The notes: generated by a model from the letters alone, not told the origin. Counted from the first letter of the stretch, positions 14,508 to 27,500 are shown. The stretch is DNA of 32,772 nt from Paludibacteraceae bacterium (GCA_017551675.1 JAFZLC010000037.1:1-32772), one strand, 5' to 3'. Numbers and translations: made by a program.

Positions 14508-17094
14508 TTTGAAATTTCAGTTCCAGTTCCGCCCAACGGGCAGCAAGAGAAACGAGCCTATAGTTATCAGTTTTTATCAGTTGTTTATCTCGCAAATCCT
14601 TACAAAAGTCATACACTGCTTTATTGTCTTTCTCTTTGCCCATAAACCGAGTCAGATAATATGCTGCATGCCACAAGTAACTCATATCAGGCTTACGTTT
14701 GTAATTACCAGTCTTATTTTCTGATTCTATCGTTTGATTCTCTTTCACAATGGCTGCGTACGTCATTACCTTGTGAAGTATACCTCGGGGAAGTCCATAA
14801 TCTTCAATCAATGAAACAAACTTTTTCTTATATGTTCTCACATAATCAAATTCATCTTTCCAAGAGATACTTTCACCGAACATGCTGAAGGCATTCTTTT
14901 TTCCTCCATTATATTTCTTTGCGGCGTCTTCCGCATCGCCTGCCAATTCTGCCGCCTTTGATATGGGATATTTGTCTCCGACTATCGCAACACCTCCTGA
15001 AATGGAAATATCATCACGCCCCACAAATCTCTTGAAATATTCTCTTATCTCTGTCGCAAAATCTATCAACTTGTTCCATTTGCCCACGGCAAACAAATCA
15101 TCACCTCCTGAATAAAGAATATTGACATCATTCTTAAATTCTTCCTTTTCTCTAATGGAATTCAGGAATCCACTGAAGAACCAATCAAGTAGGAATGACA
15201 AAGTGGAATATGCGGCAAAACTCTTATCTTCATCGGGTAATCCTTTGATAAATATAGAACCTAAATTGTCGACATCCATGCGTAATACGCCTAAATAGGA
15301 ACCATCTGCAAGTTGTTCAAATGTCTTGTTTTCACCCTTCTCATTTTGTGCTTGCTTGTTCCCTCCATAAAACTGGAATCCATAGCTACACCTATTACCT
15401 TTTAGCTGAGCGGCAAGAAAACTTGTTTGGTTTATCAGTTTCACTCGACAGACATCTGCAGAAGTAATCTTTCTAAATTCAGCATCATCATCAGTTAGTT
15501 CCAATTTGTCAAACAGATAACTATGAACTCCGACGCATGGCATATCAAATTTTACTCGATTACCAATATATTTATTTTGTTCATTGGATTTGTGAGTAAG
15601 GATATAATCAACATCTTTCAATGTGTTTCCCAAATCAGCTTGATCCTTTACTATCGGCAACACATACGTCTTCTCTTCTTCTTTCGGATCAATAGGCACA
15701 CAATCAGAACTCTCAATACCTGTAACCGCACATACCTTTGTTTCTCCACCAACCTTATTCTTCGCTTCATTGAAAAAGTTATCATAATCATCCAAAAGCA
15801 AGTCCTTGAATTTTTGATTTTTCTGATTTGTCAGCTTCTCTGCTAGTGTTCGCCAAAGTTCACCTATTGATTCGTTGGACTTACTTCCAAAATTCAAACC
15901 TTTATTTTTTACACTATAAGCAAATGGCACATAATCAAGATTTATAATTAGTTGACCATGATGCTGACTCCAAAGTTCTTTCTCAAATTCTAATTTAAGG
16001 GCATCAAGCGCTTCTGTGACTTTCGTCGTATTAGGCAAAATCATGTAGAATTTGCCTCCTGATGAATATACAACATGAGCAAGTGTCGCACAGATGTCTG
16101 GATGAGAAATTATACGCTGGATGACAGAATCTATCAACAACTGCAAATAGAACGACCTGCCCTTCAAACTCACAGCGGCCTTTCGTGAAGCAATATTGTA
16201 TATGAACTTTTGAATGCCAGACAAATCGCCACCCAGTAGAATTACAGGACAGACTCCTTCTTTCAACAACAAGCGGTTATTATCAAAAGAAAAATCCTCA
16301 GGATGTTCCGTTTTGTATACATACAGGCTATCAGCAAAAGCAGCAGTGGTCTTCAAATGATCAAACAGACTCACATTCGCCATATCAGTTGTGTTAGAAG
16401 GAACACACCATGTATATTTCTTTAACAAGAACATCAAGCTCTCTGCAAATCCATCAAAACTATCTGTCGGTAGTTTTGCAAATTCTTCACAGAATAGTTC
16501 CCATTGTTTCCGATATTCTCCTTCATTCACTCCATCTTCAGACTTTGTGATATTGGTTGGAAAAAATTCTTTTTCATCAATCGACAAAGGACGAAGAGCA
16601 AATGCATATTGGTAGTTTGCTTCAAAAATCTTATTGAACACGGAATACAATGGAATCTTTTTGTATCGCATACTACCCCATGACACATGGAATACGTTTC
16701 CTTCAGGCTCCTCGACTTTTTCTCGCCTATCCAATCCTGCACTCCACCAATCCGCCATAGAAATCAACGCTTGCAATTCTGTTGATGGTTTGTGATGATA
16801 TGCAGCCAATTGACACAAAGAATCTTCTTTTGTCACATCAAAAACACTCTCCACCAACCCCTGCACTTTTTTTAAAAGGTCTTCTTTGTCTTGCAAGAAT
16901 TGGTATGTCCAAAGTGCATGCTGATAACCAAAATTTCCTTTTTCGTTCAACGGGCATAGATAATCGATCATCTTCTTCGACTCTTCCGATATATTGTTTT
17001 GCTTTTCAGAAAGCAGCCCATCCGCCCTCTGATAAAATTTCCCGATATCATGCAGCAACGCTGCTAAATACACTTTTTCTCTTGTTGTATCCAT
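14485..17094 (-). CDS. cas10: Cas10/Csm1, signature subunit of the type III-A complex
   Basis: 869-aa large subunit that, on target-RNA binding, cleaves ssDNA and makes cyclic oligoadenylate from ATP. The N-terminal HD domain has His15-Asp16 (LLHDIGKF), with further His at 59 and 100-101 and Asp115, so DNase activity is expected. The first palm carries GGDLSGIQKFIYNIASRKAA (288-307) and SSGGKFYMILP (344-354). A zinc-ribbon-like segment with Cys455/Cys465 follows. The second palm has LRMDVDNLG (604-612) and the cyclase motif YSGGDDLFAVG (661-671), with GGDD intact at 663-666. Both activities look functional, in keeping with the CARF effectors downstream. The start is 1 nt beyond the cas6 stop. 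Confidence 0.96.
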   Translation of the reverse strand: MDTTREKVYLAALLHDIGKFYQRADGLLSEKQNNISEESKKMIDYLCPLNEKGNFGYQHALWTYQFLQDKEDLLKKVQGLVESVFDVTKEDSLCQLAAYHHKPSTELQALISMADWWSAGLDRREKVEEPEGNVFHVSWGSMRYKKIPLYSVFNKIFEANYQYAFALRPLSIDEKEFFPTNITKSEDGVNEGEYRKQWELFCEEFAKLPTDSFDGFAESLMFLLKKYTWCVPSNTTDMANVSLFDHLKTTAAFADSLYVYKTEHPEDFSFDNNRLLLKEGVCPVILLGGDLSGIQKFIYNIASRKAAVSLKGRSFYLQLLIDSVIQRIISHPDICATLAHVVYSSGGKFYMILPNTTKVTEALDALKLEFEKELWSQHHGQLIINLDYVPFAYSVKNKGLNFGSKSNESIGELWRTLAEKLTNQKNQKFKDLLLDDYDNFFNEAKNKVGGETKVCAVTGIESSDCVPIDPKEEEKTYVLPIVKDQADLGNTLKDVDYILTHKSNEQNKYIGNRVKFDMPCVGVHSYLFDKLELTDDDAEFRKITSADVCRVKLINQTSFLAAQLKGNRCSYGFQFYGGNKQAQNEKGENKTFEQLADGSYLGVLRMDVDNLGSIFIKGLPDEDKSFAAYSTLSFLLDWFFSGFLNSIREKEEFKNDVNILYSGGDDLFAVGKWNKLIDFATEIREYFKRFVGRDDISISGGVAIVGDKYPISKAAELAGDAEDAAKKYNGGKKNAFSMFGESISWKDEFDYVRTYKKKFVSLIEDYGLPRGILHKVMTYAAIVKENQTIESENKTGNYKRKPDMSYLWHAAYYLTRFMGKEKDNKAVYDFCKDLRDKQLIKTDNYRLVSLAARWAELELKFQNDKRDEN

Positions 17095-17095
17095 A

Positions 17096-17806
17096 TTATG
17101 CCTCTACGTTATCTTTTTTATTATTCTTTTCATGTTTTCTTACCACCGTTCCAAATCCCAAACTAACCCCCTTGCCCAGTCCTATATAGTCGGGCAGGCT
17201 GAAATTGGTTTTGAACTCCACATCAAAGCCCATCATCTTTACTCCTTTATATATATACGTACGTGGATTCATAAGATGGGTTATAACACATTTTATCTCT
17301 TGTTCTACCGTCAGATTAATTCCCTTGCAAAAGGAAAGTATGTTACCAATCAATATCTTCTGCAAAAAAGAACATTGCTCCACAATTCCGTCTAAAGATT
17401 GATAAGCTTTGTAATTCTCCGAACTCAATGGTAACCATTTTCGCAATGTATATTGAAATTCTGTGTCCCACACCTGCACCAACGTTTGTCTGGCATCTAC
17501 ATGATCTATCTCCATATCTACCAAACGAGGACCTATCTGAAACTTGAAATTCGCACTACTAAAGAATTCTCCTATCACCTCTGTCCCTTCTCCAACACAA
17601 ACTATTGCCGCTTTCTTCCGTATTCGCTTATATTGAATCAACGGATATCTATACCGGAACTCATCATCACCCAGATGATTATGAAATAACACATTGGCAT
17701 TCTCCATGGCATGAATGACAGCCCCACGAAAAAGAGGAAATTCCTCCTGAGACATCTCATTCGTAAAAAATACCATTAATATCTGTAATCTGTTCTTGTT
17801 TATCAT
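17096..17806 (-). CDS. cas6: Cas6 crRNA-processing endoribonuclease
   Basis: 236-aa RAMP protein that cuts pre-crRNA within the repeat, leaving the 8-nt 5' handle. The C-terminal glycine-rich loop YIGLGKGVSLGFGTVVRKH (207-225) is the family's signature. The N-terminal half has the ferredoxin-like pattern, with histidines at 32, 42 and 44 as candidate active-site residues; which one is catalytic cannot be settled by eye. It resembles the short Cas6 group of Bacteroidota. It is the first gene of the operon, so its promoter should lie to the right of 17806. Confidence 0.85.
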   Translation of the reverse strand: MINKNRLQILMVFFTNEMSQEEFPLFRGAVIHAMENANVLFHNHLGDDEFRYRYPLIQYKRIRKKAAIVCVGEGTEVIGEFFSSANFKFQIGPRLVDMEIDHVDARQTLVQVWDTEFQYTLRKWLPLSSENYKAYQSLDGIVEQCSFLQKILIGNILSFCKGINLTVEQEIKCVITHLMNPRTYIYKGVKMMGFDVEFKTNFSLPDYIGLGKGVSLGFGTVVRKHEKNNKKDNVEA

Positions 17807-18033
17807 GTATTAAATTCTACTCTATATTTATTCTCTACAGGAAACAATATATAGTTGGGTTCTACAAATTGCATTTTAGCAAAATATTCTTTCCAAATAT
17901 AGAAGATTAATTCTGAAAAAAGAAAACTTTTTACAACTATAATTCGAAAACTTATCAACCATTATCAAATTCCACAAAGCACCCATCAAATCCTTCCCCT
18001 CCCCCGAGAAAGCATTTTTTTTCCATTTTTTTC

Positions 18034-18062
18034 TTGTTTTTGTTGAAAAAAAATTATTTTTG
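18034..18062 (+). promoter_or_regulatory. Candidate promoter of the giant surface-protein gene
   Basis: TTG (18034-18036), 18 nt, then TATTTTTG (18055-18062), close to the Bacteroidota TTTG-N19-TAnnTTTG consensus. It would give a leader of about 335 nt. A second TAnnTTTG (TACTTTTG, 18344-18351) lies nearer the gene but has no -33 partner. Confidence 0.42.
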
Positions 18063-18202
18063 CGAATTAATACATCACATACGATGATTTTATAGGTGAT
18101 TTTGGGGAGATGAAGGGGCGTTGGAGGTAATGTATTGCGTAAAACTTAAATTAAGAATTAAAATTAGAAATTTAGACGGGCTTGGGATGAAGAATCAGGA
18201 AA

Positions 18203-18381
18203 TGCACCTATGTGCACTTCTCAAAATTCTCTGAGAACTAAACAGATGTTACTGAACTGAACTAACATCTAAAACAAAATAAACGTTCTTTATCTTAAGC
18301 TGTTTATAATTCAATGGGATTTTTACGCCATTGACGGTTGACTTACTTTTGTTTTTCTTTCATGGTCAACTAGCGCGTAAA
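18203..18381 (+). promoter_or_regulatory. Structured 5' leader: four successive hairpins before the giant gene
   Basis: In order: TGCAC/GTGCA (18203-18207 with 18212-18216, 4-nt loop); TTCTCA/TGAGAA (18218-18223 with 18232-18237); AGATGTTA/TAACATCT (18244-18251 with 18263-18270); then a two-stage stem made of TTTACGC/GCGTAAA (18322-18328 with 18375-18381) enclosing GTTGAC/GTCAAC (18337-18342 with 18365-18370). The last structure ends 22 nt before the ATG. No known riboswitch class was recognised. A cis-acting RNA or DNA-binding palindromes are both possible. Confidence 0.5.
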
Positions 18382-18403
18382 TCTTATGTAATTATGAGGT
18401 GGT

Positions 18404-18505
18404 ATGGTGAAATTTTTACGTATGGAAAATATATTTAAACTGAGACCAATTACTATTGGCCTGGTTATTCTTTGTTTTAATCTGTTAGGAGTTGGTGCAC
18501 TCGCG
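18404..18505 (+). other. Signal peptide of the giant protein
   Basis: Residues 1-34: a basic start (Lys3, Arg6, Lys12, Arg14), a hydrophobic core ITIGLVILCFNLLGVG and an A-x-A-like end (ALA) before DNYVYL. Standard Sec type I signal. No lipobox cysteine follows. Confidence 0.85.
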
Positions 18506-21500
18506 GATAATTATGTTTATTTAGGAGTACGTGCGGGAGGTGAAATTATCGAAAGGACCAATGACAACGCAAACACGATATTTAATTTTGGTAATTTTAC
18601 GTATGACAATGCCACCCAAACGCAAAATTACATTGACGGAAGTGTAACTTCATACCGATTTACAAGCAACTCATGTTCTGTAACCCCGAGAAACTCAATC
18701 ACAATCAATAATACGACCTACTTTTTTGTACGTTGGGCAAAATATCATGGTTACTATCAGAAAACCTATGAGAATTCATCACCATCAGGAGATTGTACTC
18801 AGAATCAAAACTTTAACGGAACATGTTACATTGCCGAATATACCATCTCTGGATACCCAGACCAATACATTTGGCTATCTGTCAAAGCAGACAATACAAT
18901 TATTTCAAGAGAGGACAATGCTAATGCATATAATTTTACTGGCGCCACTTCTGAGGGTACAAGTCAAAGCAAAAACAACACTCCTATATACCTATATAAA
19001 TCGACCAACAATTGTAATATCTCCGCACCACAAACCTTTCAGCATAACGGTAAAACCTACGATTTTGTTTGTTGGGATAGATATCAAAATGGAAATGAGA
19101 GTCACCAGACAAATGCCACGCTGAATTGCTCTGAAAACAGCGCATACGATTGGCCTAATAGCAGCTATCACTACACCGCCGTCTACACCGAACGAATATA
19201 CTGTACCGCTACTATAACCGATCCAGGATCTACCCTATACGATGGAGAGAGTTACACACTCACTGCCACTATAACGTCGCAGCAAAACTACTCCCGTCAA
19301 TGGCAAAGAAGTACTGATGGCACCAATTGGCAAAATATTTCAAGTGCCACAAATGACACCTATACATTCACAGCTAATTCAAATTCAAACTACACCTATT
19401 ACAGACTTCTTGTCACCAACGACGATGGTACCACCTGCGAGTCGAATGTGGTACACTTTACTGTAGAAAGCAAATACATTTGGCTGGCAGTTAGAATAAA
19501 CAATAGTTTTATTTCAAGAGGTGATAATGCTGACGCCTACAACTTTACGGGGGCAGTTTACGCAAATCAAGGGCCAGAGAGTAATTCATATCTGTATAGA
19601 ACAACCAATAATTGTAACATCACCGCACCACAACTCGTTCAACACAACAACAAAACTTACGAATTCGTTCGTTGGGACAGATATCACAATGGGTCTAGAA
19701 CAACCAATGTTTCTATATCTGGAAATTGCAAACCGGGTACTAATTTCATCAATAATCATCAACAATATTTATACGCTGCCATATATGAAGAAGTTGTATA
19801 CTGTACTGCAACCATATACAGTTCTGCATCTACTCTCAACGAAGGTGATGCATGTACTCTCACTGCCAGCGTCAGCTCCGAACAAAATTACACCCTTCAG
19901 TGGCAAAGAAGCGAGGATGGAACGGCATGGGAAAATATTTCAAATGCCACCAGCTCCACCTACTCGTTCAACGCCAATTCTGACATCACCTACTACAGAC
20001 TTATTGTCACCACCGCCGATGGAACCTGCGAATCGAATAGCATACACTTAACAATAAACAAACAATACACCATGTTGGGTGTATACCTAATCGGCTATGG
20101 TTCAGACTCCTATAGCAACAGTCCTGACTTGTATCAATTCTCTGGCGTTGTCTACGATGGAGACGCCAATCAAAGTCAGAGTGGTCTATACGGAGATTAT
20201 AACACAAATGTAAAAATTTACCGATTTAGAGACATCAGCAATTGTAATGTCTCAGCCCCACAACTTATTCAAAAAGGAGGTAAAAATTACCAGTTTAGAG
20301 AATGGCGTCACTATAGCAATTACAACTATGCAAGCAGCAATCCTCCAACATGTTCACCTCACAAAAACATATATGATCAAGAGGTAAACGGTGTATACTA
20401 CATAGCCATCTACGAAGAGGTGGAGCAATGTACTGCAACACTCTCTGCAACAGAAGATGGTGCAATCATCACCGACGAACTCTATGTTGGTCATACCTAT
20501 ACCCTATCCGCCAATACAGCAAACGTCACAGGAAGCATTCAACAATATCAATGGAAAATGCAACTTAATGGAGGTGAGTGGACCAACTTGGGCACTACCA
20601 ATCCTATAACTTACACTCCACAAAGTAGTGATGCAGACAAAACCATCGTATTCCAATTAGAGACAGAAGATGACTTAACCAGTTGTCTTGTAGACCCAAT
20701 AAGTTTCATCATCAGCATTCCGCCTTGTGCAGTCATCACCGCCAACAAGCTATCGAACATTCGCTGGGGAGAAGAGGTCAAACTATTCGTCACTGAATAC
20801 AACACCCCTACTATCCTCCACACTGCTCAATGGCAAAGCAGTGTCGATGGTACAACATGGACCGACATCGCAGGAGAAACGGAAGATCTGCTAACCATAA
20901 ATCTAGACAAAAATGCTCCTCTTCACTATCGAATGAAGATTACTTATACGGAGAATTCTAACACTGAGATATGTTATTCCAACGAAATAGATTTATCTTT
21001 TGCACCTTGTTCCATCTCCAAGTCATTCGAAAGCACCGGTCAGATGCGTAACCTATGTAGTGGCATTGTAGAAGTAGCAGCAGAAACCAATCTTTCACTG
21101 AAACTGACCCTTATCAACATAGAACCAGAAGATGTCACCATCACATTAAAAGATTCTCTTTTTGAAGGAACCACCTATAACACGCTACATCTTTCCGACA
21201 CATCAAAAACCGATGCAGAAGGAAATATCTATTTCGACTTCCCTACTATCACCAAAGACCGTGATATCACTTTAAGTTACTCAAGCACTTCTTGTGGTAG
21301 TATTTCTAACGACAAGACCACCATCCACGTTATTCATGGAGTCTTCTCTGATGAAGATGCCGCATCTTCGAGTGTTCCAAGAGAACGAATCTACTATGAT
21401 GATTTCGGTCACTTCGAAGGTTCCACCTATCACTATACGGATGATGATGGTGTTTCACGGACCCGTAGTGCAAATGATGTTCATTGTGGAGACCTCTTTC

Positions 21501-24500
21501 AAGACCAAGATTATTATGTTTCAGATGACCCTCGAAAAACCACCGACAATAATAATGTCGCACTAGGAACAATCAACCACTCGTATGAGAGTGGAGGAAA
21601 TGTAAATGACGGTTCTTATGCCATTATGGAAGAGGCTAAATTTGCCATGTGTGGTACACACGGTATCAATCAAACGAGTGGTGAAGATCAACTGCACTCC
21701 ATAACAGACCACACAGGAAACGGAGGTATGCTTTTCGTCAACTTGGAAAACGATTCAAAGGATAAGGTTATCTACCGACGTAAAGTTGTGGTGGATTGTG
21801 ACGAGTCGTGGGTAGAACTCTCCTTCTACGTGGCTAATGCCAACTATTTGGAACGAGCTACGCATAGTAATCATCCTGTTGTTGCACCAGTAAACGTCCG
21901 TATGGATATCATAGAAGGAATACCTGGAAATGGAGGAACCGTTATAGCACAAGCCTTCACTGGTGATATTCCAAGCCGTGTTTTCTGTGATGAATGGCAA
22001 CATCTAACCGCTCGATTCAAAGCACACAGAGGTGTGGACTACTACATGGAGTTGACCAGTAACAGAAATGGTGGTAATGGTGATGACGCTCTATTCGACG
22101 ATATTTCCATCACCGTCACCTATCCTGATGCAGATATTAGTAACAACCCTATTCAAATCAATCCGAATAGACACGTGGATATCTGTGGTAAGACGAGCGA
22201 TGGAGCAACCGTATACACCCTCTTCAAAAATGACATTCACGACTTTTTTGAAAATCCTGCATATCAGTTCCTCTATAGAAAATATAACACGAACGATACA
22301 TGGCAACGATTAGGAGGAACGAATACCACAGGACAATACACCTTCACAACAAGCGATCCATCAATCCAAGATGGAGAAATCGAAATCATGGTTGTCGTAG
22401 CAAACGATGATGCGAAAATAACAGAGATTCTCAACTATTACAACCAACATAATCAAACATTCCCTGACATCGACTGTAACAATGTATATGCTGTATCAAC
22501 ACCGTTCTCCGTCTCCTACTATCCATCCATCAACAATATCACCGATGTGTTGGAGGTAGCTTGTCCAGACGAAACCGTTGTGTTGAAGAAAGAAGATTTG
22601 CCAGTCGACTATACCATCAAGAGATGGTTGGATAAGAATCTGAACTTCCTCGCTGAATGTGACACCTACTCCTTTGTCATGGGTAACATTGCGCAAAGCC
22701 ACTATTTGACAGTAGCGGTAGACGGAGGTGGATGTCCTGATACAGTTCATTTCAGAACGATCATCAACAGAGAGGTCTCTTTTGAGTGTCGCGACACTGT
22801 CATCCTAACAGGTGATAATCCAGATTGTCAAACTCAACAATATCAATTGTTAACACCGAATCCGATCACTTGTAGCGATAATCAATTGGATTATTTCTAC
22901 AAATTATCACCAAGCGATTCATACCAGACCTACAACGACAACATTAACATCACGGCAAACAATGGAGATATCATCTATTGGAAAGTACAAGTTCATGATG
23001 ATCCTACCTACTTTGGTGAATGTATGCAACATATCACAATCAAAGACAATATTGTTCCTACATGTCCTCCAGACGTGCCACTTGTCTTCGATGATAGATG
23101 TAAAATCGAAGCATACGACATAGAAAACATCATCATCAACCATGTAAAGGGGAAAACGACACCACTGGATGAATGTTCTTCTAATCAGAACCTTACGATT
23201 GTAGTGAGCAACGCCGAAGATATCGCCGTTCCTCAGGAGAAGACATACCACTACACCATCATAGACGAAGAGGCCAATGCCAGTCTCACTTGCGACCAGA
23301 CCGTCAAGATCAACTACTCACAAAATGAGCCGGGTTGCCCTAATCTCGGCACATTATCGTTGGTAACATGCGATATAACCAACGCCGATTTAAAGGATAC
23401 ATTAGAAAAGGACTTTAGTCCATCCATTACTGTCTGCGGAAGTTCATACGATGGAACGATTCTTCTCGATTCCTTGTTGCCATTCTATTCCACTAAACGT
23501 AGCGATGATCCAACCAACCTATACACCATCTATTGGCAATATAACGACAATAATGGTACGGAGATAATGCCAGCTTGTCCTCAACAAATAAAAATTGTGG
23601 ATAATACGCCTCCTACCTGCGGAAATTCAAGAATTACAATTGCTGCAGCATGTAGAATCGACAAAAGCACATTAGAAAGAGAACTCATGTTACGCTTGAC
23701 TGGATATGATGACAATTGCACTGATGCGTCAGAGATAGGAATTTCATTTTCAGGAATAAACGATAATGGATATGACTTTAATTATAGACCTGTGTATTTC
23801 ATAAATGACATTCAAGCCATATTAACAGATAAAGCCGGGAATAGCACGAACTGCTCGCTAAGGATCACCATCGAGAATTTAAATCTTCCTGTATGTCCAA
23901 GCATTCCAGATAAAGACATTTATGTAGAAGACAACTTATGTACAATTGCGAAAAACGATCTTGAAGTTATATTAAAAGGACAAAATGATATACCAAATAT
24001 AAACTTGTGCAATAGTACTCTGACACCAGTCTATGATAACACTAATTTAGCAACGTACGCCACCTGTGACGTAAGTGATAATAGATACCGAATATGGTGG
24101 CATTATGTTAATAGATTTGGAGCTGTTGTAGGGGACTGTTCTCAGGATATCTATATTAAAGATAGCATCAAGCCAACCTGTACCCCTGTATCACCGGCTG
24201 CCATCACCATCGACAATGCATGTACAGCCACTTCCTCTGATGCAAGCGTATCATTCTCAGATAATTGCGGCGTAAAAAAAATAGCATGGCAGGCTACTGG
24301 TGCCACCTCTTTCAGTGGAGAGGAGTCTATCTCTGGAAACACATCATCTCACAGTCTTTCCGGACAAGCATTCAATGTGGGTAAAACCACCATTCTATGG
24401 ACAGTAACCGATATTCATGACAACATTGAATATTGTACCTCCGTTGTAGAGGTGTTCGACGGACGTAAACCGATCTCTTCTGATTGTGAAACCAACAAAA

Positions 24501-27500
24501 CGCAGACAATTCAAGTGACAAACACCTGTTCGGTTCAACAGAATGAACTTGTATTGCCAACAGCCTCCATTACTCAATGTAATAGCTACAACGACTTCAC
24601 AACTACTTATAAAGTAGTTCGAAACGGAATAGAAACAGATATTACGGGTTCTATCTCCACTTATGAATTCTCTAACACTACCCTGCTCCGCACCTACTTC
24701 ACAAGAGCAGGTAATAGTGCTTACTACAGAACAACCTCCACATCTTGCGACCAAACCATCATCGTAAAGGATATTAGTGAACCTCAACAGACGGGAACAT
24801 GGCCAAGCAATATCACTAACCAAAACAATTGCTTAGCATCCGCTAACACAAGTTCATTCAGAAGCGACGATTATATCAAAACACTCTTCTCCGACTGTAG
24901 TGAACTTACCGTCACCCATACGGATGATACAACGGGTAACAATTGTGGATGGACCATCAATCGAAACTATACAATACAAGACACCTCTGGCAACTTCATT
25001 GTAAAGACAATGAGCATCAGTGGTAAAAACCAAACACCTCCTATCATAGGCGACGTGGTGGCTCCTACCATAGAAGCTGCGGGCAATTGTCAATACAAGA
25101 TGCCTGACCTATCAAAGGCAACAGAAGCAGTTTCTCTCGATAATTGCGGCAATAATGTCGTATTCATCAGCCAAAGTATTGCTCCTGGCACACCAATTAC
25201 GCAAACAAACACTCCACAAAGTATAAAGGTGACCGTAACCGTAGAGGATGGTTGCGGACTAAGGAACTCCAAAGATGTCTATGTGGAGATTCCTGCTAGC
25301 ACACTCTCATTATCAGAGGTCGCTGCAGCACATAAAAACGTAAGTTGTTATGGTGAAAGTGATGGTGAACTACAAGTTGTTGCATCGGGTGGCTACGGAT
25401 CACCCTACACCTATAGCCTTGGTTCTACCACCAACACCACAGGTATATTTACCAATCTTGCTAAAGGAAATCACGTGGTTTCTGTAATAGATGGAAATGG
25501 TTGTGAAGAATCCATCACCATCGCCATCACAGAACCTGATTTGCTGGAGGTAACAGTTGCCACACCTGCCGCTTACTGTTCGGGTAACTTCACATCGCTC
25601 GAAGCGGTAGTAACTGGTGGTACTGCTATCTACTCCTATTCATGGACTCCTTCAGACGACCTCTCTGCTACAAATACGGCAAAGGTAAATGCAAGTCCTA
25701 CTGAAACGAAGACCTATACAGTGAACGTCACGGATGCTCACAATTGTACTGCGAGCCAACAGGTGACTGTCTCCGTATACCCACTTCCAGTTATTGAATT
25801 GACACCTATCACAAATACCTTGTGTCCTACAATCGGAACACAAGAGATCACTGCTACCATTACGTCACCAACCACACCAAACTACACATATCAATTCATT
25901 GGTGACTTAACATTTGAGGAGGGATCTTTTACCACCACAAACACATCTGCAACCGCAACAGCAACCATCCCAACGAATTGCAACGGTGAATATATTGTGC
26001 ATGTGTATGTCATAGACAACAACAACTGTCATAGTAACACACCATCAACCAGTGTCAAAGTAAAAGATGAAACCAATCCTACTATTACAGTCAACAGTGG
26101 AAAAGAATCTGTGGATGCAGTTCGTTCAGCTAACTGTGAATATGCAATTCCTACATTAAACACCACAGATTTTGTTACCGTTTCAGATGCATGTACGACT
26201 GATGAGTTGGTTATCACACAATCACCAGCAGCTGGCACGAAGATAACTCAAACGCAATATGTCAACATTATCGTAACCGATGGTTGCGGGAAAACAGCCA
26301 CAGCACATATCAATGTGATTGTTCCTTCCAACCTAAGTGTAACTGCTAATGGTACTTCTACTATCTGTAAGGGTGAATCCAAAGAAATCTCAGCAACAGT
26401 TACAGGTGGAACACCAACCTATAGCTATTCATGGACTCCAACAACTGATCTGAACAAAACCGATGAGGCATCAGTTGTAGCCACCCCTACGGAAACTGCA
26501 ACCTATACGGTAACGGTTACCGATGACAATGAGTGTACCGCAAGTGGTGAGGTGACAATTACAGTCCTTGACCCAGCCGTTGCTTTGAATAACATCAGCA
26601 ATCAAACCATCTGTAAAGGCAATAGTGCTACATTAGCAGCAACAATAAGTGGCACACCTGTAGGTACTGTCACCTACGCTTGGAGCAGTGCTGATGCAAA
26701 TGCTGGATTACCAAACGATCTTACTACACAATCCATTTCTGTAAATCCTACTGCCACCAGTACATACAAAGTAACAGCCACAGCTACAGTGACAGAAAAT
26801 GGCAAAACATGTACAGTTACGGATGAAAAAACAGTGACCGTAACCGTTAATCCATTGGTTGAATTATCGGCTACCAACTTGACTCAAACTGTTTGTAAAG
26901 ACAATGCCATCACTGATGTGGTAATCACTTCAGCCAATGCGACAGTGACCACCAGCACTTTACCTGCAGGATTAACATTTGCAGGTGGTAAAATCAGTGG
27001 AACACCATCTACGGCAGGTGTCTATACCATCACCATCACAGCTACCAGCAATCAGACGCCAGCATGTGATCCGAAAACAGAAACATTCAATTTGACAGTC
27101 AATGCATTGCCAAACATTACGACAGAAAGCACAAATGTTCTTTGTAAAGATGCTGACAATGGTACGATTACAGTAACCGCTTCAGGCGCTACCCTTCCAT
27201 ACCAATATTCAAAGGATGGCGGAAGCACCTATCAAACTTCAAATGAATTCACAGATCTATCACCTGCTACTTATCCTATTCAGGTGAAGGATAAAAACGG
27301 ATGTTTGTCTTCTATAGAAAATGTAACGATCACCGAACCTGAGGCTTTAACAGCAGTCATCAATGCTCCAACTCCAGGTTGTCCAGGTCTTACGTACAAC
27401 TTTACTTCAACAGTAACCGGCGGTACGCAACCTTACACCTACTCATGGACATCAGGAGAGGTGTCTGGCTCAGACCAAGCATTCGCATTGGCTACTGCCG

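Larger units (their letters stand above)
17807..18403. other. Divergent intergenic region between cas6 and the giant surface protein
   Basis: 597 bp without a convincing gene. For cas6 (minus strand) there is a -7-like box TATATTTG at 17901-17894, but no -33 box at the right distance. For the rightward gene there is a better promoter at 18034-18062. Bases 18011-18062 are almost pure A/T tracts. The 340 bp before the ATG hold successive hairpins, listed separately. No RNA gene was recognised. Confidence 0.6.

Noticed and set aside
17894-17901. A firm promoter call for cas6
   Set aside because: A TAnnTTTG box is present on the minus strand but no TTTG lies about 19 nt upstream, so it is mentioned only within the intergenic entry.
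18322-18381. An invertible promoter (phase-variation switch)
   Set aside because: The segment between the inner repeats is only 22 bp, far shorter than known invertible promoters, the arms are interrupted, and no recombinase gene is in the window. Kept only as a possible operator or hairpin.
18726-20051. Plus-strand ORFs of 132 and 176 codons
   Set aside because: Both lie in a different frame from the continuous signal-peptide-bearing frame and have low-complexity Thr/Pro/Ile-rich products, so they are shadows.
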